Source: an uncultured Collinsella sp. (lineage in GTDB: Bacteria > Actinomycetota > Coriobacteriia > Coriobacteriales > Coriobacteriaceae). From it: DNA of 28,163 nucleotides. The notes beneath the pieces are model-generated. The model saw only the letters and a program-made list of their open reading frames with translations, was not told the origin of the DNA and made no database searches. The translations under genes and the position numbers were made by a program. Below, piece after piece: positions 1 to 7,621 of this stretch. The stretch is taken from NCBI GenBank assembly GCA_900754525.1, contig CAAEDE010000072.1, positions 1-28,163 of the forward strand, read 5' to 3'. Within the stretch, counting starts at the first letter, position 1. Every line of letters starts with the position of its first letter.

Positions 1-2
1 CC

Positions 3-68
3 GGATGGGACCTCGGGGGCGTTCGGCTAGCTGCGGGAATGGCCTATTTGCTCAATGTGTTCGGCTGA
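3..68 (+). CDS. possible 3' end of a gene truncated by the window edge
   Basis: An open frame runs from the window edge to a TGA at 66-68 and reads as a short hydrophobic tail ending in AAGMAYLLNVFG. The codon choice resembles the neighbouring genes and the tail could be the last membrane segment of a permease. Only 21 codons are visible. Another frame stops at a TAG at 28-30, so the frame choice is uncertain and no family can be named. Confidence 0.25.
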   Translation, partial: GWDLGGVRLAAGMAYLLNVFG

Positions 69-166
69 GATCGGAAATCAACCAGCATGCAACAAGACCG
101 GCTTCTCATGAATGAATGCTGTCAGTTTGTGCTTGAGCGCCGTCCGCCGGAACCATGGTTGCAGTT

Positions 167-186
167 TTTGATGCATTGTTATCAAA
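167..186. promoter_or_regulatory. inverted repeat upstream of the cysteine desulfidase gene
   Basis: A 6-bp inverted repeat (TTTGAT, 8-nt spacer, ATCAAA) lies about 55 bp before the cyuA start, inside an AT-richer stretch of the otherwise featureless 69-241 leader region. The half sites resemble FNR/CRP-type TTGAT/ATCAA, but the spacer is 8 rather than 4, so it is only a candidate operator for an unknown regulator. No convincing -35/-10 pair was found. Confidence 0.25.
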
Positions 187-241
187 TAAAGGAGCTAACT
201 ATTTTTGAGAGCCAAGCCCGTTATGCAAGCAGGAGATACCT

Positions 242-1561
242 ATGCCTACCGATTCCCTTCGTGATGCCGCGTTTTGCGATGTTTTGAACCGCGAGCTTGT
301 CTGTGCACTCGGCTGCACCGAGCCCATTGCCGTTGCCTATGCAGCAGCGCTGGCGAGCCAGACGCTCGGTTACGAGCCCGATCATATGGATGTTGCCTGC
401 TCGGGCAACATCATCAAGAACGTTAAGAGCGTGACCGTGCCCAACTCGGGCGGTATGCACGGTATTGAAGCCGCGGCCGTGCTGGGTGCCGTGGGCGGCG
501 ACGCCAAAAGCGCGCTCGAGGTGCTCGAGAGCGTTAACGATGAAGACCGTGCTCGCGTGGCCGAGCTCCTCGCCGACGCCGACTACTGCGATGTATCGCT
601 TGTCGAGGGTGTGCCCAACCTCTACATCAAGGTGACTGCCACGGCCGGGGGCCATACCGCGGTCGTCGAGATTACCGACCACCACACCAATGTCACGTGC
701 CATACCCTCGATGGTATTCCGGTGTGCGGCAAGTCGGCGGGGGAGTGTGCCGCCTGCGCCGAGCGCGTCGTGGCCGAGCGGGCGGCAGATAACGCCGACA
801 CGCCCATGTCGATCGAGACCATCATCGACTTTATCGAGGACGGTGACATTGAGGACGCCCGTGCTGCCGTTGAGCGTCAGATTGAGCTGAATGGCGCAAT
901 CAGTGCCGAGGGCCTTGCGCACGCTTGGGGCGCCGAGGTGGGTCGTACGCTGCTGGGTGCTCGTGCCGATGACGTCGCCTGCCGTGCCCGTGCCCGTGCG
1001 GCCGCCGGGTCCGACGCCCGCATGAACGGCTGCGCGCTGCCGGTCGCCATTGTGTGCGGCTCGGGCAATCAGGGCATTACCTGCGCATTGCCCGTCATGG
1101 AGTATGCCGAGTACCTGCGTTGCGACCACGAGCGCCTGGTGCGCGCCGTGATGCTGTCCGATCTTATCGCCGTGCATATCAAGAGCTATATTGGTGCGCT
1201 CTCGGCGTTTTGCGGTGCTATTTGCGCCGCGTGCGGCGCCGGCGCCGCGATTACCTGGCTGTGCGGTGGCACGCGCGAGCAGATTGGCGCGACGGTCTCG
1301 AACACGCTCGGTAACGTGGGCGGCATCGTGTGCGACGGCGCCAAAGCGAGCTGTGCCGCCAAGATCTCGGCTGCCGTCGATGCGGCGATTCTGGGCCATG
1401 ATATGGCCATGCAGGGTCGCGGCTTCCGCGCCGGCGAGGGCCTGATCCAAGATACCGTTGAGCAGACAATCGCCAGTATGGGCTACGTAGGCCGCGTAGG
1501 CATGAAGGACACCGACGTCGAGATCCTCAACATCATGATCGGCAAAACCCAGGTCTGCTAG
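242..1561 (+). CDS. cyuA: L-cysteine desulfidase-like protein (UPF0597 / CyuA family)
   Basis: This 439-residue protein matches the UPF0597/YhaM (CyuA) family in length and motifs. Members are oxygen-sensitive [4Fe-4S] enzymes that break L-cysteine into hydrogen sulfide, ammonia and pyruvate in the cytoplasm, related to the iron-sulfur L-serine dehydratases. The N-terminal motif ALGCTEPIA puts a cysteine at residue 25, and further family-type cysteines lie at about 364 and 371 (GGIVCDGAKASC); these are the expected cluster ligands. The glycine-rich stretch VCGSGNQGI and the histidine/alanine-rich C-terminal half also fit. The start is supported by an AGGAG Shine-Dalgarno sequence 6-7 nt before the ATG. 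The gene stands alone and is followed by a large inverted repeat. The sulfide it releases could feed the sulfhydrylase at 6.2 kb (inference). The exact substrate is assigned by family only. Confidence 0.85.
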   Translation: MPTDSLRDAAFCDVLNRELVCALGCTEPIAVAYAAALASQTLGYEPDHMDVACSGNIIKNVKSVTVPNSGGMHGIEAAAVLGAVGGDAKSALEVLESVNDEDRARVAELLADADYCDVSLVEGVPNLYIKVTATAGGHTAVVEITDHHTNVTCHTLDGIPVCGKSAGECAACAERVVAERAADNADTPMSIETIIDFIEDGDIEDARAAVERQIELNGAISAEGLAHAWGAEVGRTLLGARADDVACRARARAAAGSDARMNGCALPVAIVCGSGNQGITCALPVMEYAEYLRCDHERLVRAVMLSDLIAVHIKSYIGALSAFCGAICAACGAGAAITWLCGGTREQIGATVSNTLGNVGGIVCDGAKASCAAKISAAVDAAILGHDMAMQGRGFRAGEGLIQDTVEQTIASMGYVGRVGMKDTDVEILNIMIGKTQVC

Positions 1562-1569
1562 ATATTACG

Positions 1570-1632
1570 TTGCGGTGAGATAGTTCCTAAAATTACCCGG
1601 GTGAGGGGCAAACAGGAACTATCTCACCGCAA
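1570..1632. repeat. 19-bp perfect inverted repeat between convergent genes
   Basis: The arms at 1570-1588 (TTGCGGTGAGATAGTTCCT) and 1614-1632 are exact reverse complements separated by 25 nt. The element lies between cyuA (plus) and the HAD gene (minus), 8 nt after the cyuA stop. It can form a long hairpin on either strand and may act as a bidirectional terminator or transcript-end stabiliser. Neither side carries a clear T-run, so a dispersed repeat of REP type is an alternative. Confidence 0.7.
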
Positions 1633-1653
1633 CTGCGCTAGATGTTCTGGCGC

Positions 1654-2412
1654 CTACGATAGTTCGTCGGCTATTTGGTGCTCGTAGAAGGCCTCGATTA
1701 CGGCGTTAAAGTCGCGGGCGAAGTCTTCCATGGTTCCGCGCCAGGTGGCTCGGCTGGGCTTGCCCTGGCCCACAAAGGCGGTTTGGATGCCGCAATCGGG
1801 GGACGGGAAGTCGCGTTTGGGATCGTTGCCAACCATAAGGACCTCGTGCGGCTCGAGCCCCATCACCTGAAGCTGCTCTAGATAGTAGGTGGCATCGGGC
1901 TTGCAGCGGGTGGTGTTTCCCATGTGCGTGACGAGCTCAAAGGGAGCGTCGGCCAGGTCGCCCCAACCCATGCGGCACTCGATGGCGCCCTGGGGAAAGC
2001 TGGGGTTGGTAAAGAGCGCGCAGCGCAGCCCTGCGTCCTGTACGGCCTGGAGCGCGGCGTGTGCGCCCGGCATGGCGTGGGCGTTAATGACATCGTCGTT
2101 CTTGTACGGAAGAACTTCGCGGTCATAGTAGGTAAACGCCTCGTAGATGAGTGGGTCCGAGAGGCAAATGCCGCACCGGCGCTCAACCTCTTCTTGGTAG
2201 AACTCAAGATTGGTGCGATTATCCGTGCCGCTTCGGCGATTGGCGTTGAGGTCGACCAAGATAGTGCCGAGGCGTGCCATCGTGCCACCGTGGCTGCGGC
2301 GACCGATATCCGCGAGCATCGACGAGACATCCTTAAAATAGCGAAGGATGAACGCGTTGAGGTTGATGCTAAGAAGCGTTTCGTCCATATCGAAAACGAC
2401 TGCTTTGAGCAC
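1654..2412 (-). CDS. HAD-family hydrolase (phosphatase)
   Basis: The protein has the four signature motifs of the haloacid dehalogenase superfamily in order: FDMDETL near the N-terminus (nucleophile Asp8 and general acid Asp10), LFTNPSF (motif II), CKPDATYY (motif III lysine) and VGNDPKRDF (motif IV). It should be a cytoplasmic Mg-dependent phosphatase of the pyrophosphatase-like/Gph group; the substrate cannot be told from sequence. I chose the GTG at 2412 because GAAAGG lies 7 nt before it and the HAD fold starts directly there (VLKAVVF). Longer in-frame starts up to 2583 lack a ribosome binding site and add residues not seen in the family. The gene is divergent from rpsA. Confidence 0.85.
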   Translation of the reverse strand: MLKAVVFDMDETLLSINLNAFILRYFKDVSSMLADIGRRSHGGTMARLGTILVDLNANRRSGTDNRTNLEFYQEEVERRCGICLSDPLIYEAFTYYDREVLPYKNDDVINAHAMPGAHAALQAVQDAGLRCALFTNPSFPQGAIECRMGWGDLADAPFELVTHMGNTTRCKPDATYYLEQLQVMGLEPHEVLMVGNDPKRDFPSPDCGIQTAFVGQGKPSRATWRGTMEDFARDFNAVIEAFYEHQIADELS

Positions 2413-2727
2413 GCGGGCACCTTTCTCGTAAATTTGATCTAGAGTCGTTGGCTCCGGATACTTTACCCCAAAGCCGAATGCCTGGCTGGTTATCGTCAAG
2501 TTGCGGAGACGTGTGTTCATAAGATTACGAAAAAGTCTCCACACGAGTAAAAAATCGCAGTTCACGCTTGAAATCGAACTCATTTCCCCGTAACCTATAC
2601 GAACGTGATTGCATAAGCGTCACATTAGTATCTGTCGGCTCCCGAGTGTTCCTAAACGTTGTGTGCTTGTCGCACCCTTCTGTAGGTCCTAGCAATCGGG
2701 GCCCCGTAGTTCGAAAGGGGTCCACCT
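2413..2727. other. 315-nt gap between divergent HAD and rpsA genes
   Basis: This gap must hold the promoters for both flanking genes. GGAGAC (2505-2510) and GTCTCC (2535-2540) form an inverted repeat around an AT-rich stretch. For rpsA, TTGAAA near 2569 lies 17 nt before TAACCT, a weak -35/-10 candidate. No gene with a ribosome binding site was found. The long leader before rpsA would allow S1 autoregulation, but no specific structure was recognised. Confidence 0.4.
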
Positions 2728-3894
2728 TTGAGTGAGATTCAGAACTCGTCCATTTTCTCTCTTGACGATGTCAACGAGGAGGAGATGAACAACCTCATCG
2801 ACGGTACGATTACCGACTTTGATGAGGGCGATCTCGTTAACGGCACTGTCGTTAAGATCGAGCATGACGAGGTGCTCGTTGACATCGGATTCAAGTCCGA
2901 GGGCGTTATCCCGGTCCGCGAGCTGTCCATCCGCAAGGACGCTAACCCTGCAGACATCGTTGCACTCGGTGATCCCATCGAGGCTCTGGTTCTCCAGAAG
3001 GAGGACAAGGACGGTCGTCTGGTCCTGTCCAAGAAGCGTGCCGAGTACGAGCGTGCTTGGAACCGCATCGAGGAGAAGTTCAACTCCGGCGAGAACGTCG
3101 AGGGCGAGGTTATCGAGGTTGTCAAGGGCGGCCTGATCCTCGACATCGGCCTGCGTGGCTTCCTGCCTGCTTCCCTCGTCGACCTCCGTCGCGTCAAGGA
3201 CCTCACCTCCTACATGGGCACCCGCATCGAGGCCCGCGTTATCGAGATGGACCGCAACCGCAACAACGTCGTCCTCTCCCGTCGCGTCGTGCTCGAGGAG
3301 TCCCGTAAGGCCGAGCGCTCCGAGATCCTGTCCAAGCTCAAGTCTGGCATGCGTCTCCAGGGCACCGTTTCCTCCATCGTTGACTTCGGCGCCTTCGTCG
3401 ACCTCGGCGGCATCGACGGCCTCATCCACATCTCCGAGCTCTCCTGGAACCACGTCAACCATCCTTCCGAGGTTGTCAAGGTCGGCCAGGAGGTCGAGGT
3501 CGAGGTTCTCGACGTCGATCTCAACCGCGAGCGCATCTCCCTGGGTCTCAAGCAGACCACCGAGGATCCGTGGCGCGCACTGGTCAAGAAGTACCCCGTC
3601 GGCGCTATCGTCGAGGGCACTGTGACCAAGCTTGTCCCGTTCGGCGCTTTCGTCGATCTGGGCGAGGGCATCGAGGGCCTGGTGCACATCTCCGAGATGG
3701 CCAACAAGCACGTCGATCAGCCTTCTCAGGTCACCCACGTGGGCGACAAGGTTCAGGTCAAGGTCATGGAGATCGACCTCGACCGTCGTCGTATCTCCCT
3801 GTCCATGAAGTCTGCTGCTGAGACTCTGGGCGTTGAGATCGAGGTTACCCCGCTGCCTTCCGAGAAGAAGGACGAGGAGACCGACGCCGAGTAA
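2728..3894 (+). CDS. rpsA: 30S ribosomal protein S1, four-domain form
   Basis: This 388-residue protein is built of four S1 (OB-fold) RNA-binding domains at about residues 34-104, 121-188, 205-275 and 290-362. Domains 3 and 4 carry the canonical DFGAFVDLGGIDGLIHISEL-type core, and the acidic C-terminal tail is short. Actinobacterial and Gram-positive S1 proteins are usually of this four-domain size, against six domains in Escherichia coli. S1 helps the 30S subunit bind mRNA. The start is a TTG, chosen because GAAAGGGG precedes it by 7 nt and the next residues (SEIQNSS) begin the usual acidic N-terminus; no ATG lies nearby. Codon use is strongly biased to C-ending codons, as expected for a highly expressed gene. 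It is single and ends at a strong terminator. Confidence 0.97.
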   Translation: MSEIQNSSIFSLDDVNEEEMNNLIDGTITDFDEGDLVNGTVVKIEHDEVLVDIGFKSEGVIPVRELSIRKDANPADIVALGDPIEALVLQKEDKDGRLVLSKKRAEYERAWNRIEEKFNSGENVEGEVIEVVKGGLILDIGLRGFLPASLVDLRRVKDLTSYMGTRIEARVIEMDRNRNNVVLSRRVVLEESRKAERSEILSKLKSGMRLQGTVSSIVDFGAFVDLGGIDGLIHISELSWNHVNHPSEVVKVGQEVEVEVLDVDLNRERISLGLKQTTEDPWRALVKKYPVGAIVEGTVTKLVPFGAFVDLGEGIEGLVHISEMANKHVDQPSQVTHVGDKVQVKVMEIDLDRRRISLSMKSAAETLGVEIEVTPLPSEKKDEETDAE

Positions 3895-3919
3895 ATCGGT
3901 TTGACGATCACTTGTTTTT

Positions 3920-3953
3920 AAGGGATCCGTCCGCAATGGACGGGTCCCTTTTT
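3920..3953 (+). terminator. intrinsic terminator of rpsA
   Basis: A 13-bp stem with one G-U pair (arms 3920-3932 and 3938-3950) closes a 5-nt loop and runs into five Ts, 25 nt after the rpsA stop. Confidence 0.9.
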
Positions 3954-4202
3954 GCATTTGATGCCGAGATGCACGATGCCGCCCATGCTGTCCACAGGCT
4001 ATTAGGTTGTCGCTGCATGAAAAATGCCGACATCCCGCCTCGGGGAGGAGGCGGGAACGCACCGAGTAGACGGAGGGGTGCGGAGCGCGGTCGCGTCTCG
4101 ACTGACGACGTTGCCCATCGACAATCCTATTGTACTGCATGGCGTGGTTCTTGGTTTATCGTGTCGAACGCTTGTGTTGTGCCATTGCTCGCGGCAACGG
4201 TG
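3954..4202. other. non-coding gap before rnpB with tandem GC hairpins
   Basis: Two adjacent hairpins can form: CCCGCCTC (4034-4041) with GAGGCGGG (4048-4055), and GCACC with GGTGC just after it (about 4059-4081). Neither is followed by a T-run. Open frames here lack ribosome binding sites and recognisable protein features. The hairpins may belong to a small RNA or be part of the rnpB upstream region; no known RNA family was recognised. Confidence 0.35.
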
Positions 4203-4211
4203 TGCTACACT
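4203..4211 (+). promoter_or_regulatory. extended -10 promoter of rnpB
   Basis: TGCTACACT is an extended -10 element (TGn plus TACACT at 4206-4211), 8 nt before the first base of the RNase P P1 helix, which fits the expected transcription start. TTGCTC at 4185-4190 is a possible but short-spaced (15 nt) -35. Confidence 0.6.
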
Positions 4212-4219
4212 CTTGCACT

Positions 4220-4582
4220 GCTGAGTGGGCCAGACGGTCGCGCGATGTGCTGCTTGCAGCACGCGTGAGGAAAGTCCGGGCTCCAGAGGGCGGGATGCCG
4301 GCTAACGGCCGGGCGGAGTGATCCGACGGAAAGCGCCGCAGAAAAGAAGACTCCCACCTGCGCCGCAAGGCGTAAAGGGAAAAGCTGAAACGGTGGTGTA
4401 AGAGACCACCAGCGCCGTGGCAACACGGCGGCTTGGCAAGCCCCATCCGGAGCAAGCGCGAATAGGAACGCTATGGGCCGGCCCGGTCCGCGTTCGGGTA
4501 GCGTGCGTGGAACTGCACGGTAACGTGCAGACAAGATAAATGACCGTTCACGACAGAACCCGGCTTACAAGCCCACTCAGCA
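4220..4582 (+). ncRNA. rnpB: RNase P RNA, bacterial class A
   Basis: The catalytic RNA subunit of RNase P, which trims the 5' leader of precursor tRNAs. The P1 helix is perfect: GCTGAGTGGGC (4220-4230) pairs with 4571-4581. Universally conserved blocks are present: GAGGAAAGTCCGGGCTCC (CR I) near 4264, the ACAGAACCCGGCTTA segment (CR V) near 4552-4566, and the AGGGTGAAA-region counterpart (AAGGGAAAAGCTGAAACGGT) near 4375. Length (about 363 nt) is normal for the type A architecture seen in Actinobacteria. The 3' CR V block pairs back to CR I to form P4. Confidence 0.96.
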
Positions 4583-4597
4583 CTTTGTTGACGCTGC

Positions 4598-4696
4598 GAA
4601 CCCGTCAGCGCGGCAATCTGCCTTTCAAGCCTTCGGGCATGACCATAAGGTCAATGCCCTCGTCTTTCAAGGCACCTTGCTCGCGCTGACGGGTTC
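4598..4696. other. strongly structured ~100-nt segment downstream of rnpB
   Basis: Nested complementary arms form an extended hairpin. A 15-bp perfect outer helix pairs 4598-4612 with 4682-4696 (GAACCCGTCAGCGCG). Inside it TGCCTT (4619-4624) pairs with AAGGCA (4669-4674). GGGCAT plus GACC (4635-4644) pairs with GGTC plus ATGCCC (4649-4659) around an ATAA loop with one bulged A. It begins 16 nt after the RNase P RNA. There is no proper T-run, so it is either an unusual terminator, a processing/stabilising structure, or a separate small RNA. I recognise no known family. Confidence 0.55.
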
Positions 4697-4816
4697 TCGC
4701 TTTCGTTTGCGGAATCATTGACGTTGCCGTTCTATTTACCGGGATTAACGGTATACGGTCTTTGCCGTATTATTGAGGCTGCTTGTTGCCGCGCTTAGTT
4801 TTGTTGAGGGGCTTTG

Positions 4817-5452
4817 TTGGACAGCTATTTTACTCTGCAATCGAATATTGAGGTTTCGGGCGAATTTGTGGACCGCAAGAGCCGGTTTATTGCCCAGCTG
4901 GTCCATATTGAGTCCGAGGATGAGGCGAATGCCTTTATCGAGATGGTTCGCAAGCGTCATTACGACGCTCGGCACAATGTTCCCGCGTGGATTTTGGTCG
5001 ATGGACGCGAGCGCCAGAGCGATGATGGTGAGCCGAGCCGCACGAGCGGTATGCCGACGCTCGAGGTGCTGCGCGGCGCAGAGCTCAAAAATGTTTGCTG
5101 CGTGGTGACGCGCTATTTTGGTGGCACGCTGTTGGGGCCCGGTGGCTTGGTACGCGCCTATACTGCGGCGACGCAGGCGGCGGTGGCCGCGGCTCAGGAG
5201 GCAGGGCAGATCGTTGAGATGACGAGCGTCGTGCCGGTTGACGTGCATGTGGCCTATCCGCAGTATGAACAGGTGCTTCGTTTGGCGCAGGATTCGGGTG
5301 CCAAGGTTTCGGATACCGATTACGCGGATGCCGTGACACTTCATTTGGTGTTTAAGGCGGGGGAGCAGGAGCCATTTTGCGCTAAGATGCGCGAGCTTAT
5401 GGCGGGGCGCGAGGAGATTGAGGTCAGCACTCCCGAATTTGCCGAGTTCTAA
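4817..5452 (+). CDS. YigZ / IMPACT family protein
   Basis: The 211-residue protein matches the bacterial YigZ family (UPF0029, IMPACT homologues). It shows the N-terminal KSRFIAQ segment, DARHNVPAW, the family hallmark DDGEPSRTSGMPTLEVL, and VTRYFGGTLLGPGGLVRAY. A C-terminal ferredoxin-like domain (DUF1949-type) follows from about residue 135. The molecular role in bacteria is not settled; links to translation or small-molecule hydrolysis have been suggested for the family. The TTG at 4817 is preferred because AGGGG lies 5 nt before it; the TTG at 4814 is an alternative that adds one residue. The gene ends at a strong terminator and is convergent with the next gene. Confidence 0.9.
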   Translation: MDSYFTLQSNIEVSGEFVDRKSRFIAQLVHIESEDEANAFIEMVRKRHYDARHNVPAWILVDGRERQSDDGEPSRTSGMPTLEVLRGAELKNVCCVVTRYFGGTLLGPGGLVRAYTAATQAAVAAAQEAGQIVEMTSVVPVDVHVAYPQYEQVLRLAQDSGAKVSDTDYADAVTLHLVFKAGEQEPFCAKMRELMAGREEIEVSTPEFAEF

Positions 5453-5455
5453 CGG

Positions 5456-5506
5456 CGACGGCCGGCGTGCTTTTGGGTGAATCCCAAGCGCGCCGGCCGT
5501 CGTTTT
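5456..5506 (+). terminator. intrinsic terminator after the YigZ-family gene
   Basis: A 12-bp perfect GC stem (5456-5467 with 5491-5502, CGACGGCCGGCG) with an inner TTGGG/CCCAA helix is followed by TTTT on the plus strand. On the minus strand no T-run follows, so it mainly serves the plus gene, although the hairpin sits between two converging genes. Confidence 0.9.
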
Positions 5507-5519
5507 ATGTTTCCGCTGT

Positions 5520-5966
5520 TTACTCGGCGAGCTGCTTTAGCACATCACAGGCGATTTCGACGGCATCGTCGATGCAGCCGGGGCAGCTGCGGAGCGGACC
5601 CTTATCCGATCCGATGCCCTTGAGCGTGCCGCAGACGGTTGTCGTGTTCTTCTCGCCAAAACGCTTGGCGATTTCGCGCGACAGCTTGTAGGTCTGGCCC
5701 TTGGTCTTGGGGTTTTCCATGCCGTCGCTCATTACAAAGCCCATGATGGCCACGGCGCCCGAGATGGCGCCGCAGGTTTCGGTCATGCCGCCCATGCCGG
5801 CGCCAAAGCCCTCGGTGAGGGTAAAGGCGACCTGGGGGTCGAGCTCGACGGCGGGCGCGAGCGTGCAGGCGACGGCCTGGGCGCAGTTAAAGCCACGGGC
5901 GTGATATTCGGCAGCTTGAGCCTGACAGGCGGTGATGTCGAGCTGGGCCGTATCGATTTGCTTCAT
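5520..5966 (-). CDS. C_GCAxxG_C_C family protein
   Basis: This 148-residue protein has the spaced cysteine pattern of the C_GCAxxG_C_C (redox-active, putative metal-binding) family: Cys28 (FNCAQAV), Cys65 in TETCGAISGA, Cys112 and the CPGC pair at 128/131 (SCPGCIDDAVE). Members are common in anaerobes and often accompany selenium, redox or metal genes; no reaction is established. The start was set at 5966 because AAGGAG precedes this ATG by 6 nt and the family begins here. The frame is open upstream to 6074, but those residues lack family features. It is monocistronic on the minus strand. Confidence 0.85.
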   Translation of the reverse strand: MKQIDTAQLDITACQAQAAEYHARGFNCAQAVACTLAPAVELDPQVAFTLTEGFGAGMGGMTETCGAISGAVAIMGFVMSDGMENPKTKGQTYKLSREIAKRFGEKNTTTVCGTLKGIGSDKGPLRSCPGCIDDAVEIACDVLKQLAE

Positions 5967-6196
5967 CGTTGTCTCCTTGGTCACGGTGTACCCGCCTATG
6001 GTACCCGTGACGGGGCATGTAATCATCGAGAGCTTCACGTATGCCTCGTTTTTATCTATCGAGCAAATGCCCAAGGCTTGAGATAAATACTCCTGATCAA
6101 TTTGTCCAATAACCTACCTTTTGGATGGGTTGAGAGGGGTGCAGGGTAGCGGTATCGTGAACCGAATAAAACGTAACCCAGGCAAGGGAGCTAGAT

Positions 6197-7480
6197 ATGA
6201 GCGAGCAGACCATCGGTACTACATGTGTTCAGGGCGGCTATCACCCGGGAGATGCCGAGCCGCGCCAGGTGCCCATCTACCAGTCCACCACGTGGAAGTA
6301 CGACACGTCCGAGCACATGGGCAAGCTGTTTGACCTGGAGGAGTCGGGCTACTTCTACAGCCGCCTGCAGAACCCCACGTGCGATCTCGTTGCCGCTAAG
6401 ATCTGCGAGATGGAGGGAGGCACCGCCGCGATGCTCACGAGCTCGGGCATGGCTGCGAACTTCCTCGCGATTTTTAATGTGGCCGGTGCCGGCGATCATG
6501 TGGTCGCTAGCTCTGCCATTTACGGCGGTACGTATAACCTGCTCGCCCACACCATGGGCCGCATGGGCGTGACCTGCACGTTCGTCGCCCCCGACTGCAC
6601 CGATGAAGAGCTCGAGGCGGCCTTTGAGCCCAATACCAAGCTCGTCTTTGGCGAGACGATCGCCAACCCCGCCCTTGCCGTGCTCGATATTGAGCGCTTT
6701 GCCAAGGCCGCGCATGACCACGGCGTGCCGCTGATGGTCGACAACACCTTCCCGACGCCCGTGATGTGCCGTCCCTTTGAGTGGGGCGCCGACATCGTTA
6801 CGCACTCCACCACCAAGTACATGGATGGACATGCTGCCTACCTGGGCGGCGTGATCGTTGACCACGGCCAGTTTGACTGGATGGCCCATGCGGATAAGTT
6901 CCCGGGTCTCACCACGCCCGACGAGAGCTACCACGGCGTGACGTATGCCGAGAAGTTCGGTCGCGAAGGTGCCTTCATTACCAAGGCCACCGCGCAGCTC
7001 ATGCGCGACCTCGGTCCCATGCAGAACCCGCAGGCGGCCTTCTTCCTGAACAGCTCGCTCGAGAGCCTGCATGTACGCATGCCGCGTCATTGTGAGAACG
7101 GCCTGGCCGTTGCCAAGTTCCTGCAGAGCCATCCCAAGGTACGCTTCGTGAGCTATCCGGGCCTGGAGGGCGATAAGTACTATGACATGGCTCAGAAGTA
7201 CATGCCCAACGGTACCTGCGGCGTTGTGAGCTTTGGCTTTAACGGTGGTCGCGCGGCGGCCGAGACCTTTATGAAGAGCCTTAAACTTGCCCAGATCGCC
7301 ACGCATGTGGCTGACGCCCGCACCTGCTGCCTGCATCCCGCTAATGCCACACACCGCCAGATGAACGATGAGGAGCTCATCGCCTGCGGCATCTCCGCCG
7401 ATATGGTGCGCCTGTCGTGCGGCCTCGAGGATACGGCCGATCTGATTGCCGACCTTGAGCAGGCACTCGAGCAGTGCTAG
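6197..7480 (+). CDS. O-acetylhomoserine sulfhydrylase-type PLP enzyme
   Basis: A 427-residue member of the Cys/Met metabolism PLP family (fold type I). It shows the N-terminal pattern QVPIYQSTTWKYDT, the cofactor-region SSGMAANFLAIF, the aspartate in VDNTFPTPV, and the Schiff-base lysine at 207 in HSTTKYMDGH. The length and C-terminal RLSCGLEDTADLIADLEQAL favour O-acetylhomoserine (thiol)-lyase (MetY-like), which makes homocysteine from O-acetylhomoserine and sulfide. Cystathionine gamma-synthase or methionine gamma-lyase activity cannot be excluded. The ATG is preceded by AAGGGAG. The 230-nt divergent gap with the C_GCAxxG_C_C gene carries its promoter; no S-adenosylmethionine riboswitch was seen. 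Confidence 0.88.
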   Translation: MSEQTIGTTCVQGGYHPGDAEPRQVPIYQSTTWKYDTSEHMGKLFDLEESGYFYSRLQNPTCDLVAAKICEMEGGTAAMLTSSGMAANFLAIFNVAGAGDHVVASSAIYGGTYNLLAHTMGRMGVTCTFVAPDCTDEELEAAFEPNTKLVFGETIANPALAVLDIERFAKAAHDHGVPLMVDNTFPTPVMCRPFEWGADIVTHSTTKYMDGHAAYLGGVIVDHGQFDWMAHADKFPGLTTPDESYHGVTYAEKFGREGAFITKATAQLMRDLGPMQNPQAAFFLNSSLESLHVRMPRHCENGLAVAKFLQSHPKVRFVSYPGLEGDKYYDMAQKYMPNGTCGVVSFGFNGGRAAAETFMKSLKLAQIATHVADARTCCLHPANATHRQMNDEELIACGISADMVRLSCGLEDTADLIADLEQALEQC

Positions 7481-7549
7481 GCTAGCGTGCGTGCGAGGCG
7501 TGGGACGGCTTTTCGGCTGACGACGTCCTCATAGTTCCGATTCCGTAGG

Positions 7550-7596
7550 CGGGACCCCGATCGTGTCCGTTTGTAGGCGATTGGGGTCCCGTTTTT
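7550..7596 (+). terminator. intrinsic terminator between metY-like and MFS genes
   Basis: CGGGACCCCGATCG (7550-7563) pairs with 7578-7591, allowing one G-U pair, then TTTTT. It ends only 25 nt before the start of the next gene. Confidence 0.9.
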
Positions 7597-7621
7597 GCGT
7601 TGCACGATAGAAAGGATATAC

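Noticed and set aside
167..186. FNR site upstream of cyuA
   Set aside because: Half sites look right, but the spacer is 8 nt instead of 4; kept only as an unassigned inverted repeat.
87..287. 66-codon frame upstream of cyuA
   Set aside because: Overlaps the cyuA start, lacks a ribosome binding site and has no protein-like pattern.
2689..4140. 483-codon open frame antisense to rpsA
   Set aside because: It mirrors the strongly biased codons of rpsA, has low-complexity Leu/Asp/Val composition and no ribosome binding site.
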